Shown here: piece by piece, positions 31,000 through 40,177 of the stretch
Layout: each line of letters begins with the position of its first letter
How positions within the stretch are numbered: position 1 is the stretch's first letter
Assembly: GCF_003233845.1 (NCBI RefSeq)
Contig: NZ_QKRB01000050.1
Location: 1 to 56,737, forward strand
Length of the DNA stretch: 56,737 nt
Source of the DNA: Paenibacillus sambharensis
GTDB taxonomy: Bacteria; Bacillota; Bacilli; Paenibacillales; Paenibacillaceae
Reading direction: 5' to 3'
Made by a program: the position numbers and the translations under genes
The notes under the pieces: generated by a model
Databases searched by the model: none
What the model was told of the DNA's origin: nothing
The model's input: the letters and a program-made list of their open reading frames with translations, nothing else

Positions 31000-33888
31000 C
31001 TATCCCTTCACTCCCGACAAAGGCTTCTCTCTCAATGCCTTGAAACAGAAATCGACCGTACTCCGCACGGCTGTCCATCGCTCCCAGAAGCTGCCGGGCA
31101 GCTGACTCCCGCCAGATAGCGAAACGAGAGCAAGCCTCCTCCAAACCTGACCCTGCATAGAATCAAATTCATCCGCTGATGTTTCTCCAGAAATAGAGGC
31201 AAGCGCCCAGGAAGTCTGGCCCCGCCAGTTGGCTTGTACAGGCGGCTCTTCCCCTTCGGACCAGAACATACCGCCGAACATCCGCTCGCCTGTATCATAA
31301 TCCGCATGGAATTTGATCATCGCATTGCTGTAGTCAGTCCATTGTGTGCCTGCCGGAGAATCATTCCAGGCTATCCCGTTAAATCTGGAATTGAAGACAA
31401 CATTCGTGATCGTTCTCGTATTGCTCCCATCCGCCAAAACAACCTGCAGTCCATCACCGTTATTCACAAGCGTGAAGGTGACCGTTGACGGGACAAATGT
31501 GCCATCCTTCCGTCTGCAGACCGTGCCATAATTGCCGCACCAGGCATCCGGTGTTGACGGTGCATCCGTAGAAGACCAGCCTTCCGCTGTCCCGTTCTGA
31601 ACCAATCTGCCAACAAAGCAGCGCTGCTCCTGCTCTGTAAGCTGAAAGGCTGCTTCAAGGCCTACCCCACCCTTGACTGACGCCTTAAGAATCCCGCTGC
31701 GGTACGTGACTTCTTCAAGCCGGGTTTCCCCCAGCCATACTGCTCCCGCTTCAGAACCTGAAGCAGCCGATATGATCAAGTCAGGCCCTTTCTCCTGTCC
31801 CGCCGCAGTTTCATAACGACCGTTCCAAATATCCAATGGCCGGGCAACCCAGCGGCCTCGAAGATTCGCTGCAGCCGGCTTTTGGGCCCCTTCCGTCCAT
31901 ATGTAACCGGATATCGAAGGCTGACCTGTCAGCGGATCCACAAAGAGGCGCAGGCATCCGCTGCCGAATGCTCCGCCGGCACGCTGCCAGCTTATTTGAT
32001 CAGCGCAGCGGTTGACCGGCGATATCTCTTCGCTTCCGATGTACAGCGCACTTCCGCCATCATAGAGCTGATAGAATCCACTCCACTGCCCTTCTTGATA
32101 CAGCTGGACAGCAAATTGGCCTAACCCACTTTGCACATACTCATGTTCTCCAGTCACTTGCTGTTCCGGCAAAATTATTTCAGAGGCAATGACATTGCTT
32201 TCGACCGGCGGATTGTCGCCCCGCCATATCTTCCCTTCTATGATCCGGGCCGCATGGTCCGCTGCAGCTTCTGCCATCCGGAACACGAGCGCGCCATGAC
32301 TCGGATTCCCGTCGTCTTCATTCCAGATCAGCGTGGAATTAGCGAACGAAAACCTCCGAATGCGTGTGTTGTTCAGATAGACGGCACATGCTGTATGGTC
32401 CTGCGAATCACTCATAACGGTCAACACCAGATCGTTGCCCGGGCAATAATAGGCGCCGGTCCACGGCAGGAGCATAGTTGCCTCTACATTCGGCAAAGCC
32501 GCTCTGACATCGTTCATAGTGGCGGCATATCCACGGCTCTTGTGCCAAGCATGCATGAAGTCTTGGCGGTCATCAGCGGCTTCTGCCAGCTTCAATGCCA
32601 GACTGTACGCAGCGGTAAACTCCGGTGCTGCCAGCATATCGATGATCAACTGCTCGCCCGGAGATCTTGGCGTATCCGATCCCTTGACAGCGCAATTCAG
32701 ATTGCCCGGCTGCCGGCTCATCAGAAGACGCCGTTCCCAGGCATCAAGGTCCGGGAAGCGGTCGTTAGACAGCGCAGACGCCGGATCACATTCATACAAA
32801 TCCTGCAGCTCCAGATCACGCGTCAGCTCCAGCATAAATTCAGCCGCATGCGTCCGCTCCGGATGCTGATAGTCAGCAGGGATGCAGTAGTCCGCGAGCT
32901 CCCGGATCGCCTGAATTTCTCTATCGCCATACAGATCGATCACTTTGCGGGCCGGGTATGTCCATGGCCTGCTTCCCGGCTTAGCCATCCCGATGCGAAC
33001 CGCCATCTCCACATGGCTCTCGGTAGAATCCTTGGGCGGTATGTAAAAGGTGGACAAGCCCTGAATGCTCGCTTGAACATCGGGCATCAGCAGGTCGCTC
33101 AGCCTCCACTGGTCGACAACCGGCGGCAGGGTCGGATAGTGAGCCGCTATATAATGGGTAACTTCATAATCCGGCCCGTACACACCCTGCAGAAACTCAA
33201 CGAGCACATTGAAGTTCTTGTTCAGGTACCCGCGCCGGCGAAACCCGGTAACGCCGACCAGCCCGGCCTGCCACAGGACCACGTGCTGTGTGGTGTCCGG
33301 CGCTTTTCCCCGGAGCAGCATATCAGTCGCCTCCATCGTCTGCATGCCCGGATAGCTTGGGTCGACCCCAAGATCCGCACACAAGCAATCCAGCGCCGAT
33401 ATCCCCGGCTTCATGACAGCCTGATGCCCTTCGCGGCGGGCAATCGCCACTGCTCTGTGGGTAGATAAGGCAAACACACCAGGATGCCCGTAATATATGC
33501 CTGCTACGGTTTTCCCCTGCCGCACGTAATAGAGCATGGCTTCTGTCATCTGCATATAGGTGCTGTAGCGCGGCTTATTATCGCTGTACAATGCGGAGAG
33601 ATCATAAGCATCCGGCCGGCGCTCCCTTATCCAGATCTTGGTTACAGCATCTGTCACCACAAAGAAAACGTAATCCGCCGCCTTCAAGTACATCTCGGTG
33701 TCCAAGGTAAAGCCTGCTGAGGCAATACCCGAACCCATAATGATCAGCCTGCCTTTAGGGGCATCAGCCGCCCTTCCCTGCTGTTGTTCCACACTGCCGT
33801 CAAGCGATTCAGCCGTCTTCGCAATTTCCCGCATCAACTGCTCCATCTGTTCCTCAGCATTTGTATAAGCATGCGGCACTTCCAACAT
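31000..33888 (-). CDS. Borosin-type (OphMA-like) peptide N-methyltransferase with C-terminal beta-repeat region
   Basis: This 962-residue protein starts at ATG 33888, six bases after AAGGGG. Residues about 48-285 match the tetrapyrrole-methylase-fold domain of borosin alpha-N-methyltransferases: IIMGSGI (SAM loop), YGHPGVFALSTHRAVAIA, PGISALDCLCADLGVDPSYPG, THYIAAHYPTLPP and LSTFYIPPK all have close counterparts in fungal OphMA. Residues about 335-420 resemble the helical clasp domain (FPDLDAWERRLLMSR...NCAVKG). The rest carries four beta-rich repeats opening WTGAYY, WSGFYQ, WNGRYE and WCGNYG (about 475, 602, 690, 788). It lacks a hydrophobic core peptide at the C-terminus. It ends the RiPP operon, 18 bases or so after the exporter permease. 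Confidence 0.85.
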   Translation of the reverse strand: MLEVPHAYTNAEEQMEQLMREIAKTAESLDGSVEQQQGRAADAPKGRLIIMGSGIASAGFTLDTEMYLKAADYVFFVVTDAVTKIWIRERRPDAYDLSALYSDNKPRYSTYMQMTEAMLYYVRQGKTVAGIYYGHPGVFALSTHRAVAIARREGHQAVMKPGISALDCLCADLGVDPSYPGMQTMEATDMLLRGKAPDTTQHVVLWQAGLVGVTGFRRRGYLNKNFNVLVEFLQGVYGPDYEVTHYIAAHYPTLPPVVDQWRLSDLLMPDVQASIQGLSTFYIPPKDSTESHVEMAVRIGMAKPGSRPWTYPARKVIDLYGDREIQAIRELADYCIPADYQHPERTHAAEFMLELTRDLELQDLYECDPASALSNDRFPDLDAWERRLLMSRQPGNLNCAVKGSDTPRSPGEQLIIDMLAAPEFTAAYSLALKLAEAADDRQDFMHAWHKSRGYAATMNDVRAALPNVEATMLLPWTGAYYCPGNDLVLTVMSDSQDHTACAVYLNNTRIRRFSFANSTLIWNEDDGNPSHGALVFRMAEAAADHAARIIEGKIWRGDNPPVESNVIASEIILPEQQVTGEHEYVQSGLGQFAVQLYQEGQWSGFYQLYDGGSALYIGSEEISPVNRCADQISWQRAGGAFGSGCLRLFVDPLTGQPSISGYIWTEGAQKPAAANLRGRWVARPLDIWNGRYETAAGQEKGPDLIISAASGSEAGAVWLGETRLEEVTYRSGILKASVKGGVGLEAAFQLTEQEQRCFVGRLVQNGTAEGWSSTDAPSTPDAWCGNYGTVCRRKDGTFVPSTVTFTLVNNGDGLQVVLADGSNTRTITNVVFNSRFNGIAWNDSPAGTQWTDYSNAMIKFHADYDTGERMFGGMFWSEGEEPPVQANWRGQTSWALASISGETSADEFDSMQGQVWRRLALVSLSGGSQLPGSFWERWTAVRSTVDFCFKALREKPLSGVKG

Positions 33889-33912
33889 TCTCAACCCCTT
33901 CCTATAGGGGGA

Positions 33913-36468
33913 TTAGTTCCCCCGCAGCATATGTAAAGGCTTAGCTCCAAGCGATTGAAGAGACGCTGCCAGTGTGACTGCAGCTGTCGTAAGCATGGAC
34001 AGGAGAATCCCGATGATGCACCAGGTTAAGTTAAGGTCGACATTGCCCTTGACGAACAGGCTTAAGGCGAGCAGTGCAAAGACGAGTCCGGCGAACGACC
34101 CGATGATTCCCGACAGAAACGCCAGTACCAGGTTCTCCGACAAAATGGATCTGAGCAGGCGGCCTGTAGACAGGCCGATTGTCTTGAAGATCGCTACATC
34201 CCTGTTCTTCTGCACGAGCGACAGCACAACCTGATTGCCGATCATCAGAATCGCCGTCAGGAAAGCGAATAGTGCCATAGCCGAGAAGAAGGTGCTCTGG
34301 GTGCTCAGCGTCTTTTGAAGACTGTCGATGATGGAGCTGTTAAGCGAATATGCGACTGCTGAAGCCGGCAGACTGCGGTTAAGATTGGTCAGATGCTCCT
34401 GGAAGCCCCTCGCCGATAACTCCACGTAATAATTCAGCCTTGTAGGCGATCCGTAGGCCTTCAATGTGTTTTCCGTAACCCGGATCCCTTCACTCTTGAT
34501 AACGCCCGATTCATAGAAGCCGACAATCTTAAGCGGTACGACATCGCTGTTAATCCGGACCTCTACGCGGTCGCCGAGCCGGAGTCCCAGATCTCTCCCA
34601 TAATCCTCCCGCAGGATCGCTGACAGCTTGCCGTTGTCCTCCTCAGTCAGACCCCTGCCCTCTTGAACCGTATAAGCAAGGGCGCTGGAGACAGGGTCAA
34701 TCCCCTGAATCGTAACGTTCGTTGTGTTCAGGTAGCTGATTTTCCGGTCCGCCGTCGCATCCAGGAACTTCTGCGCAGCATCCGTCCCGCCCAGGCGGAC
34801 GAACGAGCCCTTCAGTTCATAGCCTCTCGCGTAATGCTTCACACCGGAGGAGCCTTCGAGGACACGGTTCATCTCCTCCTCTTCGTCTGCAGCCGCCGAT
34901 ATGATAACATTGCCGTTGACCTGCTTCTCCATCTGCGCCTGTACCGCGTTTACCAAGTTGTCAGTAAACAGCTGGCTGGCGACGACGAAGAGCACGCCTA
35001 CCGATAAGGTGATCGTCAAGAGCGCATTGCGTTTATAATCTGAGCCCAAATTGTGCAGCAGCAGGAACCATCTCATAGGCAGTACCGTCTTCAGCCTGCC
35101 CAACATCCGGTACAAGAGGCCGTAGCCGAATACGAAGAGCTTCAAGAATACAAGCAGGAAGATCAGAATCAGCATCGAGAGCACGAATGAAGCGATCCAC
35201 TTGAAGACCACCCCGTCCTGATTGGCCGCTAGCAGCGTTTCATGCAGATAGAAGCCCATCTCCGCGCAGATAACCAAGAACAGCTTTACAGAGGTCTTCC
35301 AAGGCAGCCTCTTCTGCTTGTGCACCAGACCCGAATCACGCAGCAGCTCCAGCGGCGACACCTGAATGGCTGAATGAACCGGAGACCAGGCAGCGATAAG
35401 CGCGACTGTAATGCCGACAACGAAGGAGAACACAACGGACGGAATGTACAGCTTCCACTCCATTGGCAGCACAAGCATCTTGGCGATGTAGGCGGACATC
35501 CCGTAGCCGATCAGATTTCCGATCACAATCCCTGTTAATGTCCCGATGAAGCCCAGGAAGGCCGCCTCAAACAGGAAGTACCGGGCAATACTCGGCTTGT
35601 TCATGCCGACAGATTTCATAATGGCAATGTCCCGGAGACGGCCAGCCATCACGATCGTCATTGTATTGAATATCGTAACCGCAGCAATCGCCACAGCCAG
35701 CAGGGAAAACAGCTGCATGACGAGCAAAGTCCCTTTGGTTCCCGCCAGCACCTCGGCCTTCTTATCCTCAAGGTCTGCCGCCTGGCTGCCGACGATCTGT
35801 TTGCGTATGTTTTCTTTGATTGCCCCGGTATCAGCCGTATCATTCAACTGCAGGTATACTTCGTTGACCGTACCCGACGGAACTCGCGTCAGTTCAATGC
35901 TCTTCGAGTAAGACAGATATGCCGTGCCCCAAAATGCGCTGTCCGTATAGGATTCCTGCACACCGTCTACCAGCCCCTTCACCCTGAAGGCATTTAGGGA
36001 GCCGTCCTGCTGATTAATCAGCGATACCGTATCGCCTGCTTTGATCTGCAGACGGCCGGCAGCCTGAGCGGATAACAATATTTCATCAGACTGCAGATTC
36101 TGAATATCCGGGAATTTCTCTCTCCCGTAATAAGGGTAGGTGTCCGGATCTACACCTTTCAGGATGATATTGGAGGTCTTAAGCTCGGAACGAACCGTAG
36201 CGAGTGTAACCCACGCGCCCGTGACCGCTTGACGCTCAGTTTCGGGAACAATGCGACGAATGTCGCCCATCGTCGTGGGCTCCAGATAAGCCTGCACCGA
36301 CAGATCAGCGCCAAGCAGCTGCCTGCTGGACTGATTGACGGATTCGGGAACCAGCTGGGTCATGGCAGACATGCAGAACAAGCTCGCTGTGCCTACTGCT
36401 ATCGTTAACAACGTAAACAGTGAGCGGAGAGGTGTCCGCATTAAGCTTCGAAACGCAGATATCAGCAT
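33913..36468 (-). CDS. FtsX/MacB-type ABC exporter permease
   Basis: This 851-residue permease has two FtsX-like units. The first has a helix at about 15-40, an extracytoplasmic MacB_PCD-like domain (about 45-235) and helices near 255-375; the second repeats this at about 410-850, starting at a helix near 480. Helix pairs with LRDIAIMKSVGMNKPSIARYFL and NRDVAIFKTIGLSTGRLLRSIL are the family's cytoplasmic signature. It starts ten bases after the ATPase stop. YydJ-like or MacB-like export of the modified peptide, or self-protection, is the likely role. Confidence 0.88.
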   Translation of the reverse strand: MLISAFRSLMRTPLRSLFTLLTIAVGTASLFCMSAMTQLVPESVNQSSRQLLGADLSVQAYLEPTTMGDIRRIVPETERQAVTGAWVTLATVRSELKTSNIILKGVDPDTYPYYGREKFPDIQNLQSDEILLSAQAAGRLQIKAGDTVSLINQQDGSLNAFRVKGLVDGVQESYTDSAFWGTAYLSYSKSIELTRVPSGTVNEVYLQLNDTADTGAIKENIRKQIVGSQAADLEDKKAEVLAGTKGTLLVMQLFSLLAVAIAAVTIFNTMTIVMAGRLRDIAIMKSVGMNKPSIARYFLFEAAFLGFIGTLTGIVIGNLIGYGMSAYIAKMLVLPMEWKLYIPSVVFSFVVGITVALIAAWSPVHSAIQVSPLELLRDSGLVHKQKRLPWKTSVKLFLVICAEMGFYLHETLLAANQDGVVFKWIASFVLSMLILIFLLVFLKLFVFGYGLLYRMLGRLKTVLPMRWFLLLHNLGSDYKRNALLTITLSVGVLFVVASQLFTDNLVNAVQAQMEKQVNGNVIISAAADEEEEMNRVLEGSSGVKHYARGYELKGSFVRLGGTDAAQKFLDATADRKISYLNTTNVTIQGIDPVSSALAYTVQEGRGLTEEDNGKLSAILREDYGRDLGLRLGDRVEVRINSDVVPLKIVGFYESGVIKSEGIRVTENTLKAYGSPTRLNYYVELSARGFQEHLTNLNRSLPASAVAYSLNSSIIDSLQKTLSTQSTFFSAMALFAFLTAILMIGNQVVLSLVQKNRDVAIFKTIGLSTGRLLRSILSENLVLAFLSGIIGSFAGLVFALLALSLFVKGNVDLNLTWCIIGILLSMLTTAAVTLAASLQSLGAKPLHMLRGN

Positions 36469-36478
36469 GATGACCGCT

Positions 36479-37192
36479 TCACTCTCCCTTTGGCTGATTC
36501 ACATGCTCTTCCACAATTTTCCCGTCAGACAAATGAATAACGCGGTCCGACAAACCTGCTACATTCGGATCATGTGTAGCCAGGATGAAGCTCATGTTCA
36601 GCTTGTTGCGAAGGCTGAAGATCAGGTCCAGAATCATCGCTCCGGTCTTCTGATCCAGATTGCCGGTAGGCTCGTCAGCAATAACGACCATCGGATCATT
36701 GGCAATTGCCCGGGCAATAGCAACACGCTGCTGCTGACCGCCGGACAGCTGACTGGACAGATGATTTATTCGGTCACGCATTCCGACCAGGCTGAGCAGC
36801 TCCTTCGCCCGCTGCTGCATCTGCCTCCTGCTCCTGCCTTTGACAGATATCATCGGAAGCATCACGTTCTCAAGTGCGCTCATGGTAGAAATCAGGTTAT
36901 ACGATTGAAAGACAAACCCGATTTTATGGGCGCGGTAACCGGCCAGCTCGGTCTCGGACAGACTGGTCACGTCCTTTTTCTCAAACAAGATCCGGCCGTC
37001 TGTCGGCTGGTCCAGCGTTCCCAGAATACCGAGCAATGTCGACTTGCCACTGCCGCTAGGACCCATTATGCTGACGACCTCGCCAGGCTGTATTTGCATC
37101 GTAATGCCTTTCAGAATATGGATCTTGCCCGCTTCCGTCTCATAGCTCTTGAAGAGCTGACGGACTTGAATGATGGACGCAGCTGCAGTCAT
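36479..37192 (-). CDS. ABC exporter ATPase (MacB/LolD type)
   Basis: This 237-residue nucleotide-binding protein has Walker A GPSGSGKST, Q-loop FQSYNL, signature LSGGQQQRVAIARA, Walker B MVVIADEPTGNLD and switch His in ATHDPNV. This motif set is that of the MacB/LolD/BceA branch, which partners FtsX-type permeases such as the one next door. Its start overlaps the protease gene stop by four bases (ATGA), with AGGAGG upstream. It forms part of the RiPP operon. Confidence 0.93.
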   Translation of the reverse strand: MTAAASIIQVRQLFKSYETEAGKIHILKGITMQIQPGEVVSIMGPSGSGKSTLLGILGTLDQPTDGRILFEKKDVTSLSETELAGYRAHKIGFVFQSYNLISTMSALENVMLPMISVKGRSRRQMQQRAKELLSLVGMRDRINHLSSQLSGGQQQRVAIARAIANDPMVVIADEPTGNLDQKTGAMILDLIFSLRNKLNMSFILATHDPNVAGLSDRVIHLSDGKIVEEHVNQPKGE

Positions 37193-38379
37193 GATTCTTC
37201 ATTTCCTCCTGTTCGCTTGTTAAATTTGATCCTGCTGCACGCAAGAATGAGCATACGCAGCAGCATGACGCCGAAGATGAGCAGTATGCTTGAATAATGA
37301 CCGGGCTGCCCCTGGCTCCAGGAAGCCGCAGACCGGAACAGCCCAATAGCGATGATAGTCAATACAGCTGTAACCGTGATGGCGTACATCACTGCATAAA
37401 CAGCAAAAATGCGGCGTACCCGCTGGCTGAGTGCGGCTAACACATTCTTGTATTGAAGTCTGTACGATTCTCTCTTTAATATAAACGACAGAAAGAAGTA
37501 TTTGGTTAATTTTTTAATTCTTGGATGTAAATTCACAATACCCAGATAATCCGTCAGCACCCAGAATCCATCATAACGGAGCAGCGGGTTGAGATTATGC
37601 AGCACATTAAAAAGTATCATGACATTCGCGTACAGGAAGGCGGAGCTTCCGGTCAACCATCCCAGGAGTCCTGCCGCACCCATAAATATAAGCTGGAAGT
37701 ATACCCCTGCAAGGTTAACGACTATCCTCGGTGTTCGGGGAATCTGCCAAAGCTCGCTCAAATCCACAAAAAAAGCCGGCATCAGCATATACAGCCCTAC
37801 GCCGACGTCACGGGGTTTAATCCCATAACGGAAGGCCGCGGCAATATGGCCAAGCTCGTGAATGAACAGCGACAGCAGAAACAGCGTAAAGGCCAGTACC
37901 AGCTGATATACCGATTCATACAGCGAGCCTATCCGAATGCTCTGAAGCTGAATAAGCGTCAGGCCGAGCGCTGCTGCGATCCAGATGAGACAGCCCGCTG
38001 CGGCCTTCTTACGAAACAGTGCCTGCAGCGGCCTAGCGGCCCGCTCAAAGGATGCGCCCTTCATAACCGCTGTACGGAACATGATCGCCGATTCATGACG
38101 AGGCTTTCCGGCGCATCCCTCCAGAACCCCCTTGGGCTTCAGCTGTTTATCAATGAGCTGCAGTAATTCATCCGCTGCAATCGACATATTCATTTCCAGC
38201 TCCACCCGCTCACAGATCCGTTCAACCGTATGACTGCCGTCGAGATAGCGGAACAGCTGCTCCATGCGGGAGGTAACTTTAAGCTGGAATTCATTCTCAA
38301 AGGCGAGAAGGAACATATCCCCTTCCTCGGATACATCCATCGGTATGGCCTGATAAGGAATCAGCTTGGGGAGTATCAT
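37189..38379 (-). CDS. PqqD-like domain fused to an M50 membrane metalloprotease
   Basis: From ATG 38379, behind GGAGGAGGGG, the protein has 396 residues. Residues 1-95 resemble a PqqD-like/RRE domain (FENEFQLKVTSRMEQLFRYLDGSHTVERICERV). The rest has about eight membrane segments with the M50 zinc motif HELGH (about 172-176) and the third-ligand region NLNPLLRYDGFW (about 258-270). YydH of the B. subtilis epipeptide locus has the same protease type next to a radical SAM enzyme and an ABC exporter. It probably binds the precursor leader and cleaves it in or at the membrane. The frame upstream of 38379 runs into a hairpin and is rejected. Confidence 0.88.
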   Translation of the reverse strand: MILPKLIPYQAIPMDVSEEGDMFLLAFENEFQLKVTSRMEQLFRYLDGSHTVERICERVELEMNMSIAADELLQLIDKQLKPKGVLEGCAGKPRHESAIMFRTAVMKGASFERAARPLQALFRKKAAAGCLIWIAAALGLTLIQLQSIRIGSLYESVYQLVLAFTLFLLSLFIHELGHIAAAFRYGIKPRDVGVGLYMLMPAFFVDLSELWQIPRTPRIVVNLAGVYFQLIFMGAAGLLGWLTGSSAFLYANVMILFNVLHNLNPLLRYDGFWVLTDYLGIVNLHPRIKKLTKYFFLSFILKRESYRLQYKNVLAALSQRVRRIFAVYAVMYAITVTAVLTIIAIGLFRSAASWSQGQPGHYSSILLIFGVMLLRMLILACSRIKFNKRTGGNEES

Positions 38380-38413
38380 ACCCGCCCCTCCTCCTGGTTT
38401 TCCCCTAATACAA

Positions 38414-38444
38414 CCTAAACTCCGCAATGGATGCGGAGTTTAGG
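38414..38444 (-). promoter_or_regulatory. Perfect 13-bp hairpin between precursor and protease genes
   Basis: CCTAAACTCCGCA (38414-38426) pairs without mismatch with TGCGGAGTTTAGG (38432-38444) around five bases. No U tract follows on the minus strand, so it is more likely an RNA stabiliser or partial attenuator that raises precursor mRNA over downstream enzymes than a full terminator. Confidence 0.7.
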
Positions 38445-38464
38445 CCAATCAGCAGGATAAGACC

Positions 38465-38620
38465 TTAAATTTGGAAGCAGCAGTCAATGCACCAAGTGAT
38501 TTCAGGGCTAACAGCGTTAGTTGTTGTCATCTCGTCGCGGTTTTCCAGCTCTTCTACCTCGGATACCAGATTCGTCCACAGCTTTTCATTTTCGTTGATG
38601 GCCCGGACTTTGTACGTCAT
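38465..38620 (-). CDS. RiPP precursor peptide (51 residues)
   Basis: A short gene with a perfect ribosome site (AAGGAGG, eight or nine bases before ATG 38620) sits between the second radical SAM gene and the PqqD-M50 protease gene. The peptide begins MTYKVRAINENEKLWTNL, continues with an acidic leader stretch (EVEELENRDEM, about 21-31), and ends TTTNAVSPEITWCIDCCFQI. Three cysteines (44, 47, 48), one tryptophan and four threonines lie in the last 20 residues, the probable core. Placement among modification enzymes, an acidic leader and a Cys/Thr core are typical of radical-SAM RiPP precursors. No other precursor-like frame was found in the operon. Confidence 0.85.
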   Translation of the reverse strand: MTYKVRAINENEKLWTNLVSEVEELENRDEMTTTNAVSPEITWCIDCCFQI

Positions 38621-38702
38621 GATTGCACACCTCCTTCCCGTTCCAGATTATTTATATGAAAGGCGTTGTGGACGCCTCCCATAACGGGGGAATGAAGCCG
38701 CC

Positions 38703-40160
38703 TTAAGTAACAGCGGCGGATAGAAACCGGTCCTCGTTCAGCTTAATATAGGTTGAGATGGACTGGTGGGAAAAATTGCAGTACGGCTTGTTAATGGCGC
38801 CGTTGCGCATCAGATTGGAGTATGCGCAGCCGCCGCCGCAGAACATGGATATACTGCATGCGCTGCACTGCCCGGAGGCCGTAAAGTCCTGGTTCCACAT
38901 GCTGTGCTTGTCCGCATCGATGTAATAGTCGGGATAGAAGGCTCCGACAGCCAGTTCTTCCCGGCCTACCGTCTCCGGACAGGCGTAGATCAAGCCCTCA
39001 GAACCAAAGGTATAGTATCTGTGGTCACGGGCACTGCACTGCTTGAAGATCGGTACAGCCGCAGGTGCCGCAGCGCTGCATGTATCGCATGGATTAGTGG
39101 ACCAGCCCCTGGAGTAGATTGCCTGGCGGATTCGGGAGGTGCGCATGCGCAGGTCAGTACCGAGCGTGACATTAAATTTATCCATAAACCGGTGCATGTC
39201 CCCGAACTGCTCCTGCAGGGCGATCAGCAGATGATGCTCAGGCATGTGGCTCGGCAGGTTTTCGGCATAATGGTCGTAGACCGGCGAGATCTGCCAAGCG
39301 AACAGCTCATGTTCATGCCAGCCCCGCGACTCAATGAACTCGGCCAATTCTTCCAGATAAGCGACATTGTCCTTGTTCACATTGGTACGGAGCGCGATCT
39401 TGAAGCCGCGGCCAAGCGCAAGATCAATGTTGTTCACGATCCGGTCGAACGTGCCCTGGCCGCCTGCCGTAATGCGGCGCTTGTCATGTATATGCTTGGG
39501 GCCGTCGATGGAAATCTGGAAGAAATCCCACATCCCCTTGTATGGCTCGAAGAAATCCAGATACTCGTGCAGGAACGTCCCGTTCGTGATGGAATACGAG
39601 CGGAAGCCGTAATCTTCAATACCGCGGCGGACCACTTCATGCACCGTCTTCTTGGCAGTAGGCAGCAGCGGCTCTCCGCCATACAGCAGCATCGTATGCT
39701 GGGCATTGTGAAATCTGCCGCGGGCATTTTCCATCTCGAGAATCCGGTCAATTGCATAGAACATCCTATTGATCTCATCCCCGGTCAGCGAATGGTTGAC
39801 CTTATGAATGTCATGCCCCTGGAAGCAGTAAGGACAGCGAAGGTTGCACATGTAGGTCGTGCAGACATTAAACACCACGCCGAGAGAGGAGGCCTGCAGC
39901 TTCTCACTCATCTGATCGCGCAGGGTCGTAAGCGTCTCCCACTCCTGCTCCCTGCTGGCGAATACATAGCCGCGATTGATAAAGTGAACCAGCAGCTCAT
40001 CCAGTCCGGGATTCGAGTCCGGCTGCCTGCCCGCTGTCAGATCATCCAACACCGCCTTAACATCGGGCTCTATCGTATCAACTGCTCCGCTCAGCGAGTT
40101 GACGACAACATAGTTTCCGTCAGATAGTCTGTAGAACGAATTATAGGTACTTGCAATCAC
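38703..40160 (-). CDS. Radical SAM/SPASM peptide maturase 1 (next to the precursor)
   Basis: This 485-residue enzyme starts at GTG 40160 behind GGGGAGGG. The N-terminal ~95 residues are a variable domain shared with the upstream paralogue (VVVNSLSGAVDTIEPDV). The radical SAM cluster motif is CNLRCPYC (about 105-112), with LLYGGEPLL following. The C-terminal SPASM region has cysteines in NPCDTCSAAAPA, FKQCSARDH, YACPETVG and CSACSISMFCGGGCAYS, enough for two auxiliary Fe-S clusters. Such enzymes make thioether, C-C or epimer modifications in RiPPs. It starts 17 bases after its paralogue and ends 82 bases before the precursor start. Confidence 0.93.
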   Translation of the reverse strand: MIASTYNSFYRLSDGNYVVVNSLSGAVDTIEPDVKAVLDDLTAGRQPDSNPGLDELLVHFINRGYVFASREQEWETLTTLRDQMSEKLQASSLGVVFNVCTTYMCNLRCPYCFQGHDIHKVNHSLTGDEINRMFYAIDRILEMENARGRFHNAQHTMLLYGGEPLLPTAKKTVHEVVRRGIEDYGFRSYSITNGTFLHEYLDFFEPYKGMWDFFQISIDGPKHIHDKRRITAGGQGTFDRIVNNIDLALGRGFKIALRTNVNKDNVAYLEELAEFIESRGWHEHELFAWQISPVYDHYAENLPSHMPEHHLLIALQEQFGDMHRFMDKFNVTLGTDLRMRTSRIRQAIYSRGWSTNPCDTCSAAAPAAVPIFKQCSARDHRYYTFGSEGLIYACPETVGREELAVGAFYPDYYIDADKHSMWNQDFTASGQCSACSISMFCGGGCAYSNLMRNGAINKPYCNFSHQSISTYIKLNEDRFLSAAVT

Positions 40161-40177
40161 AATTTAGCCCTCCCCGC

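Noticed and set aside
31000-31060. Self-encoded borosin core at the methyltransferase C-terminus
   Set aside because: The end of the protein is charged and proline-containing, unlike the Val/Ile/Gly-rich cores of fused borosins.
32131-33468. Plus-strand frame of 445 codons
   Set aside because: Antisense to the borosin-type methyltransferase; no recognisable motif and no ribosome site.
31000-33888. Cobalamin or siroheme biosynthesis methylase
   Set aside because: The tetrapyrrole-methylase fold is present, but the specific stretches (YGHPGVFALSTHR, STFYIPPK, clasp region) match borosin enzymes, and no cobalamin or heme genes are nearby.
38766-40127. Long plus-strand frame of 453 codons
   Set aside because: It lies wholly antisense to a radical SAM gene with all catalytic motifs; such frames are common opposite GC-rich genes.
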